A DNA stretch of 64,000 nt from Papilionanthe hookeriana x Papilionanthe teres (Eukaryota; Streptophyta; Magnoliopsida; Asparagales; Orchidaceae): contig CM040433.1 in the NCBI GenBank assembly GCA_022702705.1, forward strand, positions 19,104,682 to 19,168,681, in the 5' to 3' direction. The position numbers and the translations under genes are program-made. Below are positions 49,100 through 61,036 of this stretch, in pieces (position 1 is the stretch's first letter; the number at the start of each line of letters is the position of its first letter). A model generated the notes under the pieces. It made no database searches and was not told the origin of the DNA. It was given only the letters and a program-made list of their open reading frames with translations.

Positions 49100-49491
49100 A
49101 AGTGTAGTTCTGGGGTGGAGATTTGATGGCTTGACGTTTGGGGATGAAGAAGTAGCGATTTATAGATGTTTGAGGGGGTAAAAACTGCAATTGGGCGGTT
49201 TTACCACGATACAGAACTGTGGTGCCTAGGCGCCAATTTTGGCGCTTAGGCGCTCGGATCTCGGATGTCAGGCGCTTAGGCGCCAGAATCCTGAAATTCA
49301 CAGGTTCACCCTTCATCAAATTTTCATAAGTTTCATACAAAAATGCTGTCTAAAAATGTGGATTAAAAGATATGTAACTAAGTGAAGTCACATATATAGC
49401 ACTCTCAATATCGAAACAAATCAAATCATACTATGGGTTGCCTCCCATGAAGCGCTTAGTTTAATGTCGTCAGCCCGACATATCCAACAGT

Positions 49492-50366
49492 TTATTCCAA
49501 ATGGTTTAAATATAACACATCTTTAAAAGATGAAAAATTTCCTCCAATATAGGGCTTCAATCTTTGTCCATTTACTTTAGTTACAAAATTTGTTTTTTGA
49601 TCAGTTATATCCACTGCTCCATAAGGATAAACTTTCTTACTAATAAAAGGCCTTATCCATTTGGATTTTAATTTTCCTGGAAACAATTTAAATCTCAAAT
49701 TGTATAATAAAACTTCTTGTTCAGGCTCAAAAATCTTTCTTAATATTCTTTTGTCATGCAGCGTCTTCATTTTTTCTTTATAGATTCGATCACTTTCATA
49801 TGAATCGTTTCTAATTTCTTCAAGCTCATTCAATTGCAATAATCCTTTATCTCCAGCATCACTTAAATTGTAGTTAAACTCTTTAATCGCCCAATAAGTT
49901 CTATGCTCCAATTCAACAGATAAATGACAAGGTCTTCCATATATGAGCCTATATGGTGACATCTAAATAGGAGTTTTATAAGCAGTTCTATAAGCCCATA
50001 AAGCATCATTTAGTCTATGAGCCCAATTAGTTCATTTTGGGTTAATCGTTTTTTGTAAAATTCTTTTGATCTCCCAATTTGATACTTCAGCTAGTCCACT
50101 AGTTTGGGGATGATAAGCTGTTGAAATTCTATGGTTAATCCCAAATTTACTCATTAATCTCTGAATCATAAAATTTTTGAAGTGACTTCCCCCATCTGTG
50201 ATAATTATTCGTGGAATTCCAAATCTGGTAAAAATACTTTCAGTTAAAAATTTTTTTTAGCATCACAATGAGGTAAAGCTTTTGCTTCAAACCATTTCGA
50301 AATATAATCAACAGCTAATAGTATATAAATTTTTTCTGATGAAGGTATAAATGGTCTCATGAAATC
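49492..50366 (-). pseudogene. Athila-like integrase, core and C-terminal part
   Basis: On the minus strand the catalytic core can be followed with frame breaks: IITDGG (about 50195), [12 protein letters not shown] (about 50110) and WAYRTAYKTP, then SPYRLIYGRPCHLSVELEH (about 49940) and a C-terminal half to 49492. Stops occur near 50030 and 49964. Integrase inserts the DNA copy into the genome; this one is inactive. Confidence 0.85.
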
Positions 50367-51154
50367 TAAACCTCAGACATAAAAATTTTCACTTCCAAAT
50401 TAAAACTTAGAGGCATTTCATCTCTCCTAGAAATATTACTTATACATTGACATCGATCACAGGATTTAACAAAACAGTTAACATCCTTAAATAATGCAGG
50501 CCAATAAAATTCGGATTGTAAAAATTTAAAAGCAGTTTTATCAATTCCAAAATGCCCGCCAAATTCAGAGTTGTGGCATTTTTGAATAATTTCGTATGTT
50601 TCTTCATAAGGAACACATCTTCGTATAATAGAATCCTTACATAGTTTAAACATAAAGGGATTATCCCAAAAATAAAATTTCACATCATGTAAGAATTTCT
50701 TTTTTTGTTGATGATCCAATCCATATGGTATAATGTTACTAGCAAAATAATTAACTATATCAGCATACCATGGGATTAATCCATCATAAACAGTATAAAG
50801 TTGTTCATGAGGAAAACAATCATTAATTTCCTTCTTATCATTCAATTCCTTATCATTTTCAATTCTTGAAAGATGATCAGCGATTTTGTTATCAGACCAT
50901 TTTCTATCAACTACTTGAAAGTCAAATTCTTGCAAGAGAAGGATCCATCTAATCAAACTCGGTTTAGCTTCTTTGTTTGTCATCAAATATTTAATAGCAG
51001 AATGATTTGTATGCACAATACATTTATTCCCAAGTAAATATGGTCGAAATTTGTCAAAGGCATATACTATAGCCAATAGCTCTTTTTTAGTAGTTGTGTA
51101 ATTAATTTGAGCTTCATTAAGAGTTTTACTAGCATAATATATAACTTTAAACAT
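50366..51154 (-). pseudogene. Athila-like RNase H and integrase zinc-binding domain
   Basis: An open stretch of 262 codons. The first part is gypsy RNase H (YASKTLNEAQ, TTKKELLAIVYAFDKFRPYL, ADHLSRIE). The second part is the HHCC zinc-binding region (FGGHFGIDKT, FYWPALFKD, SCDRCQ) that leads into the integrase core. The open length is notable in an otherwise broken element. Confidence 0.9.
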
Positions 51155-51205
51155 CTTATCATACCTTTGTCTTAAAGCTGCCCCTATAGCGTAATCAATC
51201 GCATT

Positions 51206-52060
51206 TCACATTAATTCAAATGGTTTTTCCCAATTAGGTGCAATTATGATTGGTGCAGTGATTAACTTTTCTTTTAATAAGTTAAAGGCATTTAGGCAAT
51301 TTTCATCGAATTCAAATTTTATATCTTTTTCTAAAAGATGGCATAAAGGTTTAGTAATCTTGGAAAAATCTTTAATATATCTTCTATAAAATCCAGCATG
51401 TCCAAGAAAACTTCTTATACCCGTTATATTAGTTGGGGGTTGTAATCCAACAATAACTTGAATTTTTGCTTGATCAACTTCCATTCCATTTTTAGAAATT
51501 TTATGACCCAGTACAATTCCTTATGTAACCATAAATTAACACTTCTCCTAATTTAGACTAAATTTGTTTCTTGACAGCGCTTTAATACTTTAGTCAAATT
51601 ATATAAGCAAGAATCAAAAGAAGTTCCAAATATAGAAAAATCGTCCATAAAAATTTCAATTCCTTTTTCAATTAAGTCAGAAAATATAGTCATCATACAT
51701 CTTTGAAAAGTAGTTGGTGCATTACATAACCCAAAAGACATTCTACGGAAAGCAAATGTTCCATAAAGACTTGTAAACGTAGTCTTTTCTTAATCCTCAG
51801 GAGTTATAGGTCTTTGATGATAACCAGAATATCCATCCAAAAAGCAAAAATATGAATGTCCCGCTAATCTATCCATCATTTGATCTAAAAATGGAAGAGG
51901 AAAATAATCTTTCCTGGTGGTAGTATTTAATTTTCTGTAATCAATACAGATTCGCCAACCAGTAACTTGTTGCAATTAATTCATTATTTTCATTTTCGAC
52001 AATAGTTACTCCTCCTTTCTTTGGAACGCAATGAATGGGACTAACTTAAGGACTATCAGA
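51206..52060 (-). pseudogene. Athila-like reverse transcriptase
   Basis: The domain is read in three pieces: RICIDYRKLN, LPFLDQMMDRLAG and FLDGYSGYHQ (51790-51975); FGLCNAPTTFQRCM with the catalytic FMDDFS (51553-51741); and GHAGFYRRYIKDFSKITKPL (51206-51484). The active-site aspartates are still present, but stops near 51980, 51785 and 51545 interrupt the frame. Confidence 0.92.
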
Positions 52061-53227
52061 TATTGGATCAATTATTACAGCATCCAACCAATTCAACATT
52101 TCTTTCCTAACCACGTCTTTCATAACTAGGTTTAATCTCCGTTGACGTTGAATGTTGGGTTTACTGTCATATTCCAATAATATTCTATGCATACATATTG
52201 ATGGGTTAATTCCTTTAATATCTGATATCGTCCATCCAAAAGCTTTTTTATACTCTTTTAATACTTCAATCAATCTCATCTCTTGTTCTATAGTTAATTC
52301 GGAAGATATAATAATAGGTAAAGTTAATGAATTCCCTAAAAAGGCATACTTTAAATAAGAGGGTAATTCCTTCAATTCCAATTTAAGAGCTTTTTCAGTT
52401 AATGGTTTGAATTCATTACTTTCAGTTGTATCCAATATTTCCCAATTTTCATTAACATAATCAATATCTTTTATATATTCTTCAAAATCATTTTCATCAT
52501 TTAAATCTTCAGGGTATAAAAACTCTTCTTCTTTAGAAATGATCTGACATTTTTCTTGATAGTGTTGTGCTATCATGTAGTAAAAAATATCCATTCTGTA
52601 ACACTTTTCCTTGTTTGGATACCACATTGATTTATGAACATTGAATGTTACTTCTTGATCATTAACTCTCATGGTTAACTCCCCTTTTCGTACGTCCATC
52701 ATAGCACGCCCGGTAGCAAGGAAAGGTCTTCCTAATAGAATAAGAATCTCTTCATCTTCTTCCATATGCAGAATTATAAAATCTGCAGGGAAAATGAATT
52801 TATCCACTTTTACTAAAACATCTTTTATCATTCCTCTTGGGTGAGTAGTAGATCAGTCTGCTAATTGTAAGGTTACAGTAGTAAGAGATATTTCTCCTAA
52901 ATCTACCCTCTTAAGGATGGATAAAGGCATGAGGTTAATACTTGCTCATAAATCGCATAAGGCTTTTCCATGAAATCTATCTCCTATAGCACAAGGTATG
53001 GTAAAACTTCCAGGATCTTTAAGCCTTTGAGGTAGCTTTTTCTGAATAATTGCATTACATTCTTCGCTTAGTGCAACAGTTTCAAAAGCTTCAAATTTTT
53101 TTTTCTCATTAAGAATATCTTTCATAAATTTAGCATACTTAGGCATTTGCTCCAAAGCTTCAGCAAATGGTATATTAATAGTAAGCTTTTTAAATACTTC
53201 AAAAAATTTTGAAAATTTTTGATCCAA
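52046..53227 (-). pseudogene. Athila-like protease region
   Basis: The frame 52946-53227 leads to the aspartic protease active site, where an in-frame stop follows CDL. The continuation 52046-52831 contains VKVDKFIFPADF, LLGRPFLATGRA and then the linker toward reverse transcriptase. Retropepsin of this type cleaves the Gag-Pol polyprotein; here it is disabled. Confidence 0.87.
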
Positions 53228-53399
53228 TTTCTGTTATTTCGGTCATTGTGGAAATGGGGGTGGACGTTTTTTAAATTCATCTTGAGATAGAAATTGTTTT
53301 TCTTCTTCAGTAAGTATTTCCTTAGGTTTCTCGACTTCTATCACTTCAGCCTCTTTTTGAATTTTATTTTACTTTCCATCCCTTAATTATTTTCCACTT

Positions 53400-54680
53400 C
53401 TAAGTAATACAACTTTAATCTGATCTTGATCTTTTCCATTTTCTCTTGTATTTACTTCAACAGTACTTGGAAGTGTTCCCTGTGGTCTGTTGTTAATTGC
53501 ATTTGCAATTTGCCCCATTTGATTTTCAATATTTTTTATCGCAGCATTTTGACTTTACAATTGACTACCCATTTGTAAAATTAATTCTTCTATGGACAAT
53601 TTCTTTTCCTTAAATTGCTGGTTATTAAAACCAGGAGGATAAGAAGGTCGATAATTAGAATTACCTTGATTATTCCAATTTCCAATCTGGTTAGGTTAGT
53701 TATTACCCCATTGCGGATTTGCATTATTCCAATTTAAGTTAGGGTGATTTTTCTAACCTGGATTATAGTAATTGGAATAAGGGTTATTAGTTTTGCTAGC
53801 GATAGCTTGCAATGTCTCTAAAGTTTGAGATTCATCAGTACTTTCAGAATCAACATTACTTAAATGCGATAATTGAGAAATATAATCTAATTTTTTAGAT
53901 ATTGCAGCAACTTGAGATACTAGAATAAAAAAGGCTTCATTTTCTTGAATACCATCCACTCTTTTAGTATTTAGTTTATCAGAAGGCCATTAAAAATTAT
54001 TAGTTGTCATTTCTTCTATTAAAGCATAAGCTTCATCAAATGACTAGCCATTAAGGAACCTCCAGCAACAACATTACAATGGATCTAAGAGAACCTATTA
54101 ATCCATTATAAAATGTTTATATAATTAACCAGTTTGGTAAAACATAATATGGGCACTTTCTAAGAAGTTCTTTAAATCGTTCTCATGCTTCATAAATAGT
54201 TTCTCATTCAAATTGAGTAAATGAGGTTATATCATTTCTAAGTTTTGCAGTTTTGGAAGGCGAAAAATACTTAACTAGAAATTTTTGCGCCATTTCTCCC
54301 CAAGTTTTAATAGATCCTGTTGCTAACGAATTTAGCCACATCTTAGCCTTATCCCTTAAAGAAAAAGGAAAAAGTCTAAGCCTAATAGCATCATCAAAAA
54401 CATAATCATACTTGAAAGTAGCACAAAGTTCTAGAAAACTGGCAAGATGCAAATTATGATCTTCAGTAGATCCTCCAAACTGATTATTTTGGACCATTTG
54501 TATAATTACAGGTTTAAGTTCAAATGAGTTTGCTGCTGCAGAAGGGATTTGAATGCTTAAGTGAATTTCATAAGCTGTAGGGGTAGCATACTCTCTTAAA
54601 GGTCTGTGTAAATTTTGATGTTCATTTTCTGCAATATTTTGTTCCATATTATTTCGAGGTATAATAGCCATTTCTAGCAA
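53400..54680 (-). pseudogene. Athila-like gag
   Basis: The best preserved part, 54204-54680, starts at an ATG and shows FELKPVIIQMVQNNQFGG, HLASFLELC, LRLFPFSLRDKAKMWL and FFSPSKTAKLRND-like words typical of Athila Gag. A second piece lies at 53753-53959. Stops and frameshifts separate them. The start lies about 210 bp downstream of the primer site. Confidence 0.9.
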
Positions 54681-54890
54681 ATTATGAATTCTTTTTTTTC
54701 TTTTCTAATTCTTCTTATAGTGCGTTCTAATTTAGAATTTAAGGTATTAATCCTTCAGATTCTGAACTTCGCATAAAAGAAATTATAAAAAAAATTTTAA
54801 TTAATAAAACAAAAAGATAAATATTAATATTATATAAAATTTAAAGATTTATCTTTCTTTAATTATTTAAATTTTTAGTGCTTATGTTCC

Positions 54891-54909
54891 CTCCCTGACA
54901 ACGGCGCCA
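54891..54909 (-). promoter_or_regulatory. Primer-binding site of the Athila-like element (tRNA-Asp type)
   Basis: TGGCGCCGTTGTCAGGGAG on the minus strand. Athila and Tat lineages typically use a tRNA-Asp primer with this TGGCGCCGTTG start. It differs from the Met primer of elements A, B and the gag remnant at 31378. Confidence 0.88.
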
Positions 54910-54910
54910 A

Positions 54911-56670
54911 AAACTTGACCCGACCGCAATTACGCAAGTAAAATAGCTTATAAAATAATGGCCAAATTTGATCCCAAATAAGATTTAGCGGCTAATGTAT
55001 GATATTTTAAAGATTAAAGATTTTATAAATAAATTTAAATCGTACAATAGAGGTACTACTCAAGTATAAGTATCGTTTCAAGTATTATAGAGCTTTCTAA
55101 TTAAGCCCCATATATCGATCCCACAGGGAAGGTTAAGTACAAATAATTAAGAAAAGAAAGATGAAAATATATTAATAAACTAATCAATTAACAAGTATGA
55201 ATATGCAAGTTATTAAAGTAGCAGTTATAAATAAAAATAGTAAATTAAATTCTTTAACACAATAAACAAAGATTCTTTCCCCATACAAAATATTTAATGA
55301 TTAATAAACATCTAAATTAGTTTGAGAACTTAGAATGTCGTATTGTGACGAATAGAAGGATAAATATTCTTTACCCTTTGGTCCAACATATAAAGAACAT
55401 TGGCTAGTTTTAGAAGAATGGATCAGGATGTATTGTTAGTAGTAAGGGACGAATTTCTAGGCTCTCACTTCTAGTTTCCCCCAGGGGTGCCTATAGTCGG
55501 GCCTACTAGTGACCCGTCACCTCCTCTAAAAACATATTCAATTCTATGCCCTTCAAAGATTATCTCCCTATTTATTCGCACCTCCCCTTTTAAGGATTTA
55601 TCATCTACCTATCCAAGGTAAATGTGATACTAACAAGTTAAGAATTCTTAGCCCACGGTCAGGTCTTAAGAACTCTCCACTGATATTAACATTACAAGTG
55701 ATCAAGTTGTAGTATAAATGAAAATCAGGTAAAGTACATCACAAATTATTGATGAAGAAAATAAGTTCTCGAAACTAAATTAAATCCTTATCAAAATCAT
55801 TTCATATTCGTAGGGAGAAAGACAAGAAGACTACTCAGAAAGCATAAGATTCACACCAGAAACCATATTTTTATAATTCAAATTCAAAGTACAAAACCTA
55901 AGTACCAAATTATAAATACTTATCTGGAATGATATCCAAACAATCCTTTGAAGTTTATCTGACTCTGACTGACTTCTACAAGACTCCAACTCCAGCAATC
56001 ACACTATAAACACTCTGAGCTCTCACTAAAGAAAAGTAAATAACTCTAAATACTCTTTAACTAAATGAAATGGCACACCTCTTTCACTCTTATAAAACTT
56101 ACACACTCCAAAACAACCACACATTGTTGTAGAACTGTTCCCTATTTATAGAGCTTTGAAAATGACCAGAGTTTGCTTCAGGAACCTCTTCAAAATAAGT
56201 CCAAATTTGTTGAATATTCTAGAAGGTAGCTGTGGCGCCATATCTGGCTCCTAGGCGCCAGTCTTCTACGTGAATGGACGCGTCCCTTCGGGTTTTGAGT
56301 CGCACCTCCTCGTTGAATAACTGATTCCCTGTGTCTAAATTCATTTTATCTTATTTATAACATATGAGAAATTATTCAAGGGCTTCTAGATTGCTTCTGA
56401 GTCATCAATAATCATCACAAAACCATCTAATAACTCTCTAAATTTCTCTGCTGAGCCTGGCGCCTAGGCGCAGAGTCGGACTTTTTTTCTTCTTTTCTTC
56501 AATTGACTCATTTTTGCTCCTTTTACTCCTTTTTTTATTCTTTTTCTTCATAAACTTATTTTTTTGTACCTACAACCAAAAACATAAGAAACACCTTTCA
56601 TTAAAATGTAATATCCTTAAAATATTAGTTAAAAATGATATAAAAAATTAGGTAATTTTAAGGGTGATCA
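54911..56670 (-). repeat. 5' LTR of the Athila-like element
   Basis: Homologous over its whole length to 43691-45488. It lacks about 40 bp near 55530 and carries ggcgccatatctggctcctaggcgcc at about 56234-56260. Confidence 0.9.
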
Positions 56671-57110
56671 ATTGGGTCAATGGGTTGACCATATTGACCT
56701 AAGTTGATCTTTTGGGTCAAAGGTTGACCAGTTTGGTCAATAGGGTTGCCATTGGGTCAATGGGTCAATAGGTTGACCATTTTGACCTAAGTTGACCATT
56801 TGGGTTAAAGGTTGACCAGTTTGGTCAATAGGGTGGTTATTAAGTCAATGACCATTTTGACCTAAGTTGACCATTTGGGTTAAAAGTTGATCAGTTTGGT
56901 CAATAGGTGGTCATTAGGTCAATAGATTGACCATTTAAACCTAATTTGACCATTTGGATTAAAGGTTTACCAGTTTGGTTAATAGGGTGGTCATTGGGTC
57001 AATAAGTTGACCATTTTGACCTAATTTGACCATTTGGGTCAAAGGTTGACCAGTTTGGTCAATGGTTGATCAGATTAGGGTTTGTCATTGTTGATTTGAT
57101 CATTTTAGCA
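56671..57110. repeat. TTGACC-rich minisatellite, right half
   Basis: Continuation of 43250-43690 after the Athila-like insertion. By eye I count about fifteen TTGACC words here and about ten in the left half. Unit length is about 75-80 bp. Confidence 0.85.
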
Positions 57111-59393
57111 TGTCATCAATATTTGGATAAAAAAGGCTTCATTATGGTTTTACTCTAGACCTTAAGGTTTAATAACCATCAGTGAGATTTATGAAGTCAA
57201 TATTGGTAGACTTTCTATCTCAAGATGATTTAGAAATGATCTAGAGTATTAATTAAATATAAAATATTACTTATGTTCATAATTAAGTTTTATATTTTTT
57301 TATAAATCTCTCCAAGGTTAGGGAACACAGAGAAACAAGTTTTATATTTTTATGATTTATATTTTAATTATTAGAATTATTTTAGTGAGAAATTAGGAAA
57401 ATCCATTTTTAAGCCTAAAAATTATTTGTAGCCCTTTTAAAATTAATATCTTCACTTAGGAAATTAGAAAAATTATTTTAATTGTTCCCAAATGATTAGT
57501 AGACCAAATAAAATATTTTGGTGAATTTTAATATTTTTGTGATTTTTTATATTTTTAATTAATTTTAATAATTTTTAATAATTTTTAAAATTCTAAAGTG
57601 AGCCTAAAAATGAAGTGCTTAATTTAATTACCATTTTTATTTTTATTAAATTCCCCTAGTCATAACGAGCTCCCAAAACCAATTTAAAAATTTTCAACTT
57701 ATATTTTAATTGTTATAATTATTTTAATGCCAAAAATGTTATTTAACTTATAAAATCAAATTAAGTGTTCAAATTAACTCCAAACGACTTAAATTTTTTT
57801 TATAGGAGCTCCTCTAACCCTAATCCACATTGGAGAACCAAAATGAAAATATTTACCTTTATATTTATCCCATTTTATTTTTATTTCATTTTAGAGGTTT
57901 AATTATCATTAGTGAGATTATGAATGAATTAAACCAAATTTTCATTTTTCCTCTGGTCCTCTAGTCACAGTGAACCCACCAAAATTTACTTTGTATATTT
58001 TATGAATAATATTTTAATTATTATAATTTTTAAATCAAAACAGGAACATTAGACTTAAAAATTAGGGTTCTCTACACAAGGAACCCTTCTGATCTTGGAA
58101 AAATTAGGGAAGGTCCCTCTTGATAGAGAGAGCAATACCCCCAAAGCTCAAGCCATGGTGAAATGTATACAGTTAATTAAGATGAAAACATAAAATATTG
58201 TATTTAATTAATTTAAAAAATACACATAAAACAAACATGAAACCATTTCCACATTGTTCCCTCTGTTCACTGAGCAAGAGGATATTTTTTTAACTTTTTT
58301 TTAAAATTTTTCTAGACCAAGTTATGGATTTTTTAAGTTTGGCTGATTTAAATAATTCAAAAAAACTATTTTCCTACTTAACGCAGTCAGCGCCGCATCA
58401 TCCTACGATGTCTCCAAAGACTCACGTGTCACTCCATCATTCGACATCGCCACCCGAGTCAGCTTCCACGCGGTCCGGGCTTTATGTTCAAATATTCTGT
58501 CTGACACAATTTTAGCCATCTGTTGAATACATACCCCATCTAACGGCTCCTTGTCATCATGCCCAACTGACCTAACTCAAACCGTCCACACTAAAACCCT
58601 AAGATCTCAGCCTAGACTCAACTAAATCACTTCGGGTTTTTTTCCATGGACTCATCTGACCTAGACGAACCTATCTATACGGCTAACCTTGCTTTAAATT
58701 AACCCAACGTGGATGGATAATATGAATAAGCTTGGGAAAGAGGGAGAATTCAATACCTTTGCCTGAGAGGGGAAGCCTCATTCAGATGGTTTCAAAAGCT
58801 TTAGGAGGGTCCATGAAGCTCCCAGATGAAGTCCCTTGCTCTAATGAAATGCCTAGACCTGAATTTGATCAGACCAGATATTGGGAGTTGACAAACTCTG
58901 GGTTAGGGTAGCTCTGTGATGGGGCTTTCGTGAGGGCTCTACTTCTTTCAGTGTGGGGATGGTGTAGGGTCAGTCAATTTGGGATTTTATGCACTGTAGA
59001 GCTATGGAGAATTTTATCCTGGTTTCGGCTAAAATTTGAGCTCAAAAATTGAACTCAGGTAGTGGGGGTTAAGGGTGGAGAATGTTTGGTTTACACTCAG
59101 GAGGTCTTAAGGAAGCTCTGGAAGCAATTGGACAGGGATTCCTCATGGAATTTCAATAGCTCATCCTTTGGCTGTGAAGAGCTCTATTTATGTCCATGGC
59201 AATTGGACTGAGTTTAGGGTTGGCAATGGGTGCACTGAGCTGCTTAAGTGGAGTGATGAACAGCTGCAATGACTAATCAGAGCTGGATAGCGAGGATGGA
59301 TGAGTTTGGGTTTGAAGAGGAGGAAGTGTCTCTCATTTTTGAGGTGTTTCAGCAACTAGGCTAGACGACCAGGCTAGGGGAGGATGCGAGACT
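57111..59393 (-). other. Middle part of element D
   Basis: AT-rich to about 58300, then mixed composition. No coding sequence with recognisable homology; the 63-codon frame at 58324 looks random. It is assigned to element D by position between its two invaders. Confidence 0.4.
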
Positions 59394-61036
59394 TATATTT
59401 TTGCAAGAATTTATGAACTCAAATTTATATATTTATAATGATTTTGTAAAGTCCAAGCACTCAACGCAAATATACGTATCGTATCAAGTAATACATGGCT
59501 CTAATGAAGTCCTGGTTATCGATCCCACAGGGAAGTACGAAGTATAAGAAAGTGTTTCACAATATATATAATATAGCACTGAAATCCGATACTCAAATTG
59601 CACTTAAAGTTTAATACTTACTTCTACTACCACTATGCAGAAAACAGTAACAATTAATTAAACTACAATTACTTCTAACAACTTTGAAAACAAAATTAAC
59701 TAACAGACACACTAAACTATGTATTTGAAATTTTTGATATATGAGAAAAATATCTTTCCTCTTGCAATGAGTATGTGATGTGTGGATGATATGTAACAAA
59801 TATCTATGTTATCGTTCCAAATAGGAGCATAAATGTTTCTTTACCCTTAAAAGAGTACCCCCTCTTCTAAGCATGAAAAGAACATTGAATTATCCTAAGT
59901 TTACTCACTAAATCTAAGGCTGGGCTGGAGGTTACCGCCTCTCACTATGGAGCTCCCACTCACCCTTCACCTGAAGGCTAACCTTCGAGTTTAGTCACTA
60001 ATCTTAGAATCAATTTAGGGATCTCAGCCTGTCACCCTGAAATCTCTAAATTGAAGTCCATCAAAACACATTTCCCTATTTATCTGCACTTAATTCCCAT
60101 GAACTACGCAATTCATCCATGGAAATTGAATGAATTCTTCATTATTGTTGTAGGACATTAAATCCTTTCAGAATTAATGTTCAACAATATTTTTTAACAT
60201 TTCAATTGGCCAATAAAAAAGTTAATTACGTTAGAAATGAAAACCATCATAATTTCTTCAATACATTAAAAGCACATCAAATCCACATCAATCCATCATC
60301 ACATCTCTATGCAAGAAGAAAGACAAGGGAGACTACTCAGAATTCATGAAGAAGATACAATAAAGCATGGATTTTATATATAAAAGAAAAGTCATACAAA
60401 CAACAAAAGAAAATATAACTTATCTCTTTCTCTTCCCCAATGCAATTCCTTGAAGTTCCTTTGAATCCTCTTCTCTCTTGTTTACAAAACTTAATTCCCT
60501 CTTTAGGATGGAAAGGAAGATGCAATCTCTCACTTTACTTCTTCACCTTCACTCCTTAGAGAAGAATTCCTCTCAAATCCTCACTTCTACAAACTCTTCT
60601 CCTAAACCCTAAAACTTAACACACACAAAGACCACCAAGAGAGCCCCCTCATTTTGGTCCAAAAACAGTTACCTATAAGTTAGGAACAAAATCCCAAGAG
60701 TTTTCATAGGCATCCTTTCAAAAAATCACCAAAACTCTTCAAATTTGAATTCCACCGACTTTGGGAGCCAGCGGCCCTCTATCGTCAAAATATTGATGAA
60801 TTCTCTGGAAAATGACACCGGTGGCGCCCATTCTGGCGTCGGCGGCGCCAGAACTTGTTTTCCTCCTTTTTACTCCTTTTTGCTCCGAATTTTTTCCTTT
60901 TTGTTTCTTTTTGCTCCAATCGCCTAAAATCATCATATCTGTAATAAATCATGAAAAATACCTTTCTTTAAAGTGCAATATCACCAAAAATGGGTAAAAT
61001 TATATAGCAAAAATCGTATATATTTTTGGTGCATCA
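59394..61036 (-). mobile_element. Solo LTR related to the Athila-like LTRs
   Basis: Words shared with 43691-45488 in the same order include aatatacgtatcgt, atcgatcccacagggaagt, ccctatttatctgcactt, gactactcagaa, the ggcgcc cluster (60830-60860) and aaaatacctttctttaaagt near the right end. The right end is gcatca at 61036. There is no internal region or second LTR next to it. The left end is approximate, and no clear target duplication was found. Confidence 0.72.

Larger units (their letters stand above)
43691..56670 (-). mobile_element. Athila-like Ty3/gypsy retrotransposon, nearly full length
   Basis: The element is 12,980 bp on the minus strand, with both LTRs (54911-56670 and 43691-45488), a tRNA-Asp type primer site, gag, protease, reverse transcriptase, RNase H, integrase and an extra 3' gene region, then a purine tract. 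The target duplication attgg (43686-43690, 56671-56675) is perfect, and the target is the TTGACC minisatellite of element D. Numerous stops and frameshifts show that it cannot move on its own. LTR length, primer site and the 3' env-like region all point to the Athila lineage. The two LTRs differ by small indels and substitutions, so the insertion is moderately old. Confidence 0.93.

Noticed and set aside
48954..49340. 128-codon minus-strand frame overlapping the ORF at 48704-49099
   Set aside because: It lies in another frame, contains words produced by the ggcgcc palindromes (APKRQ) and has no family match that I recognise.
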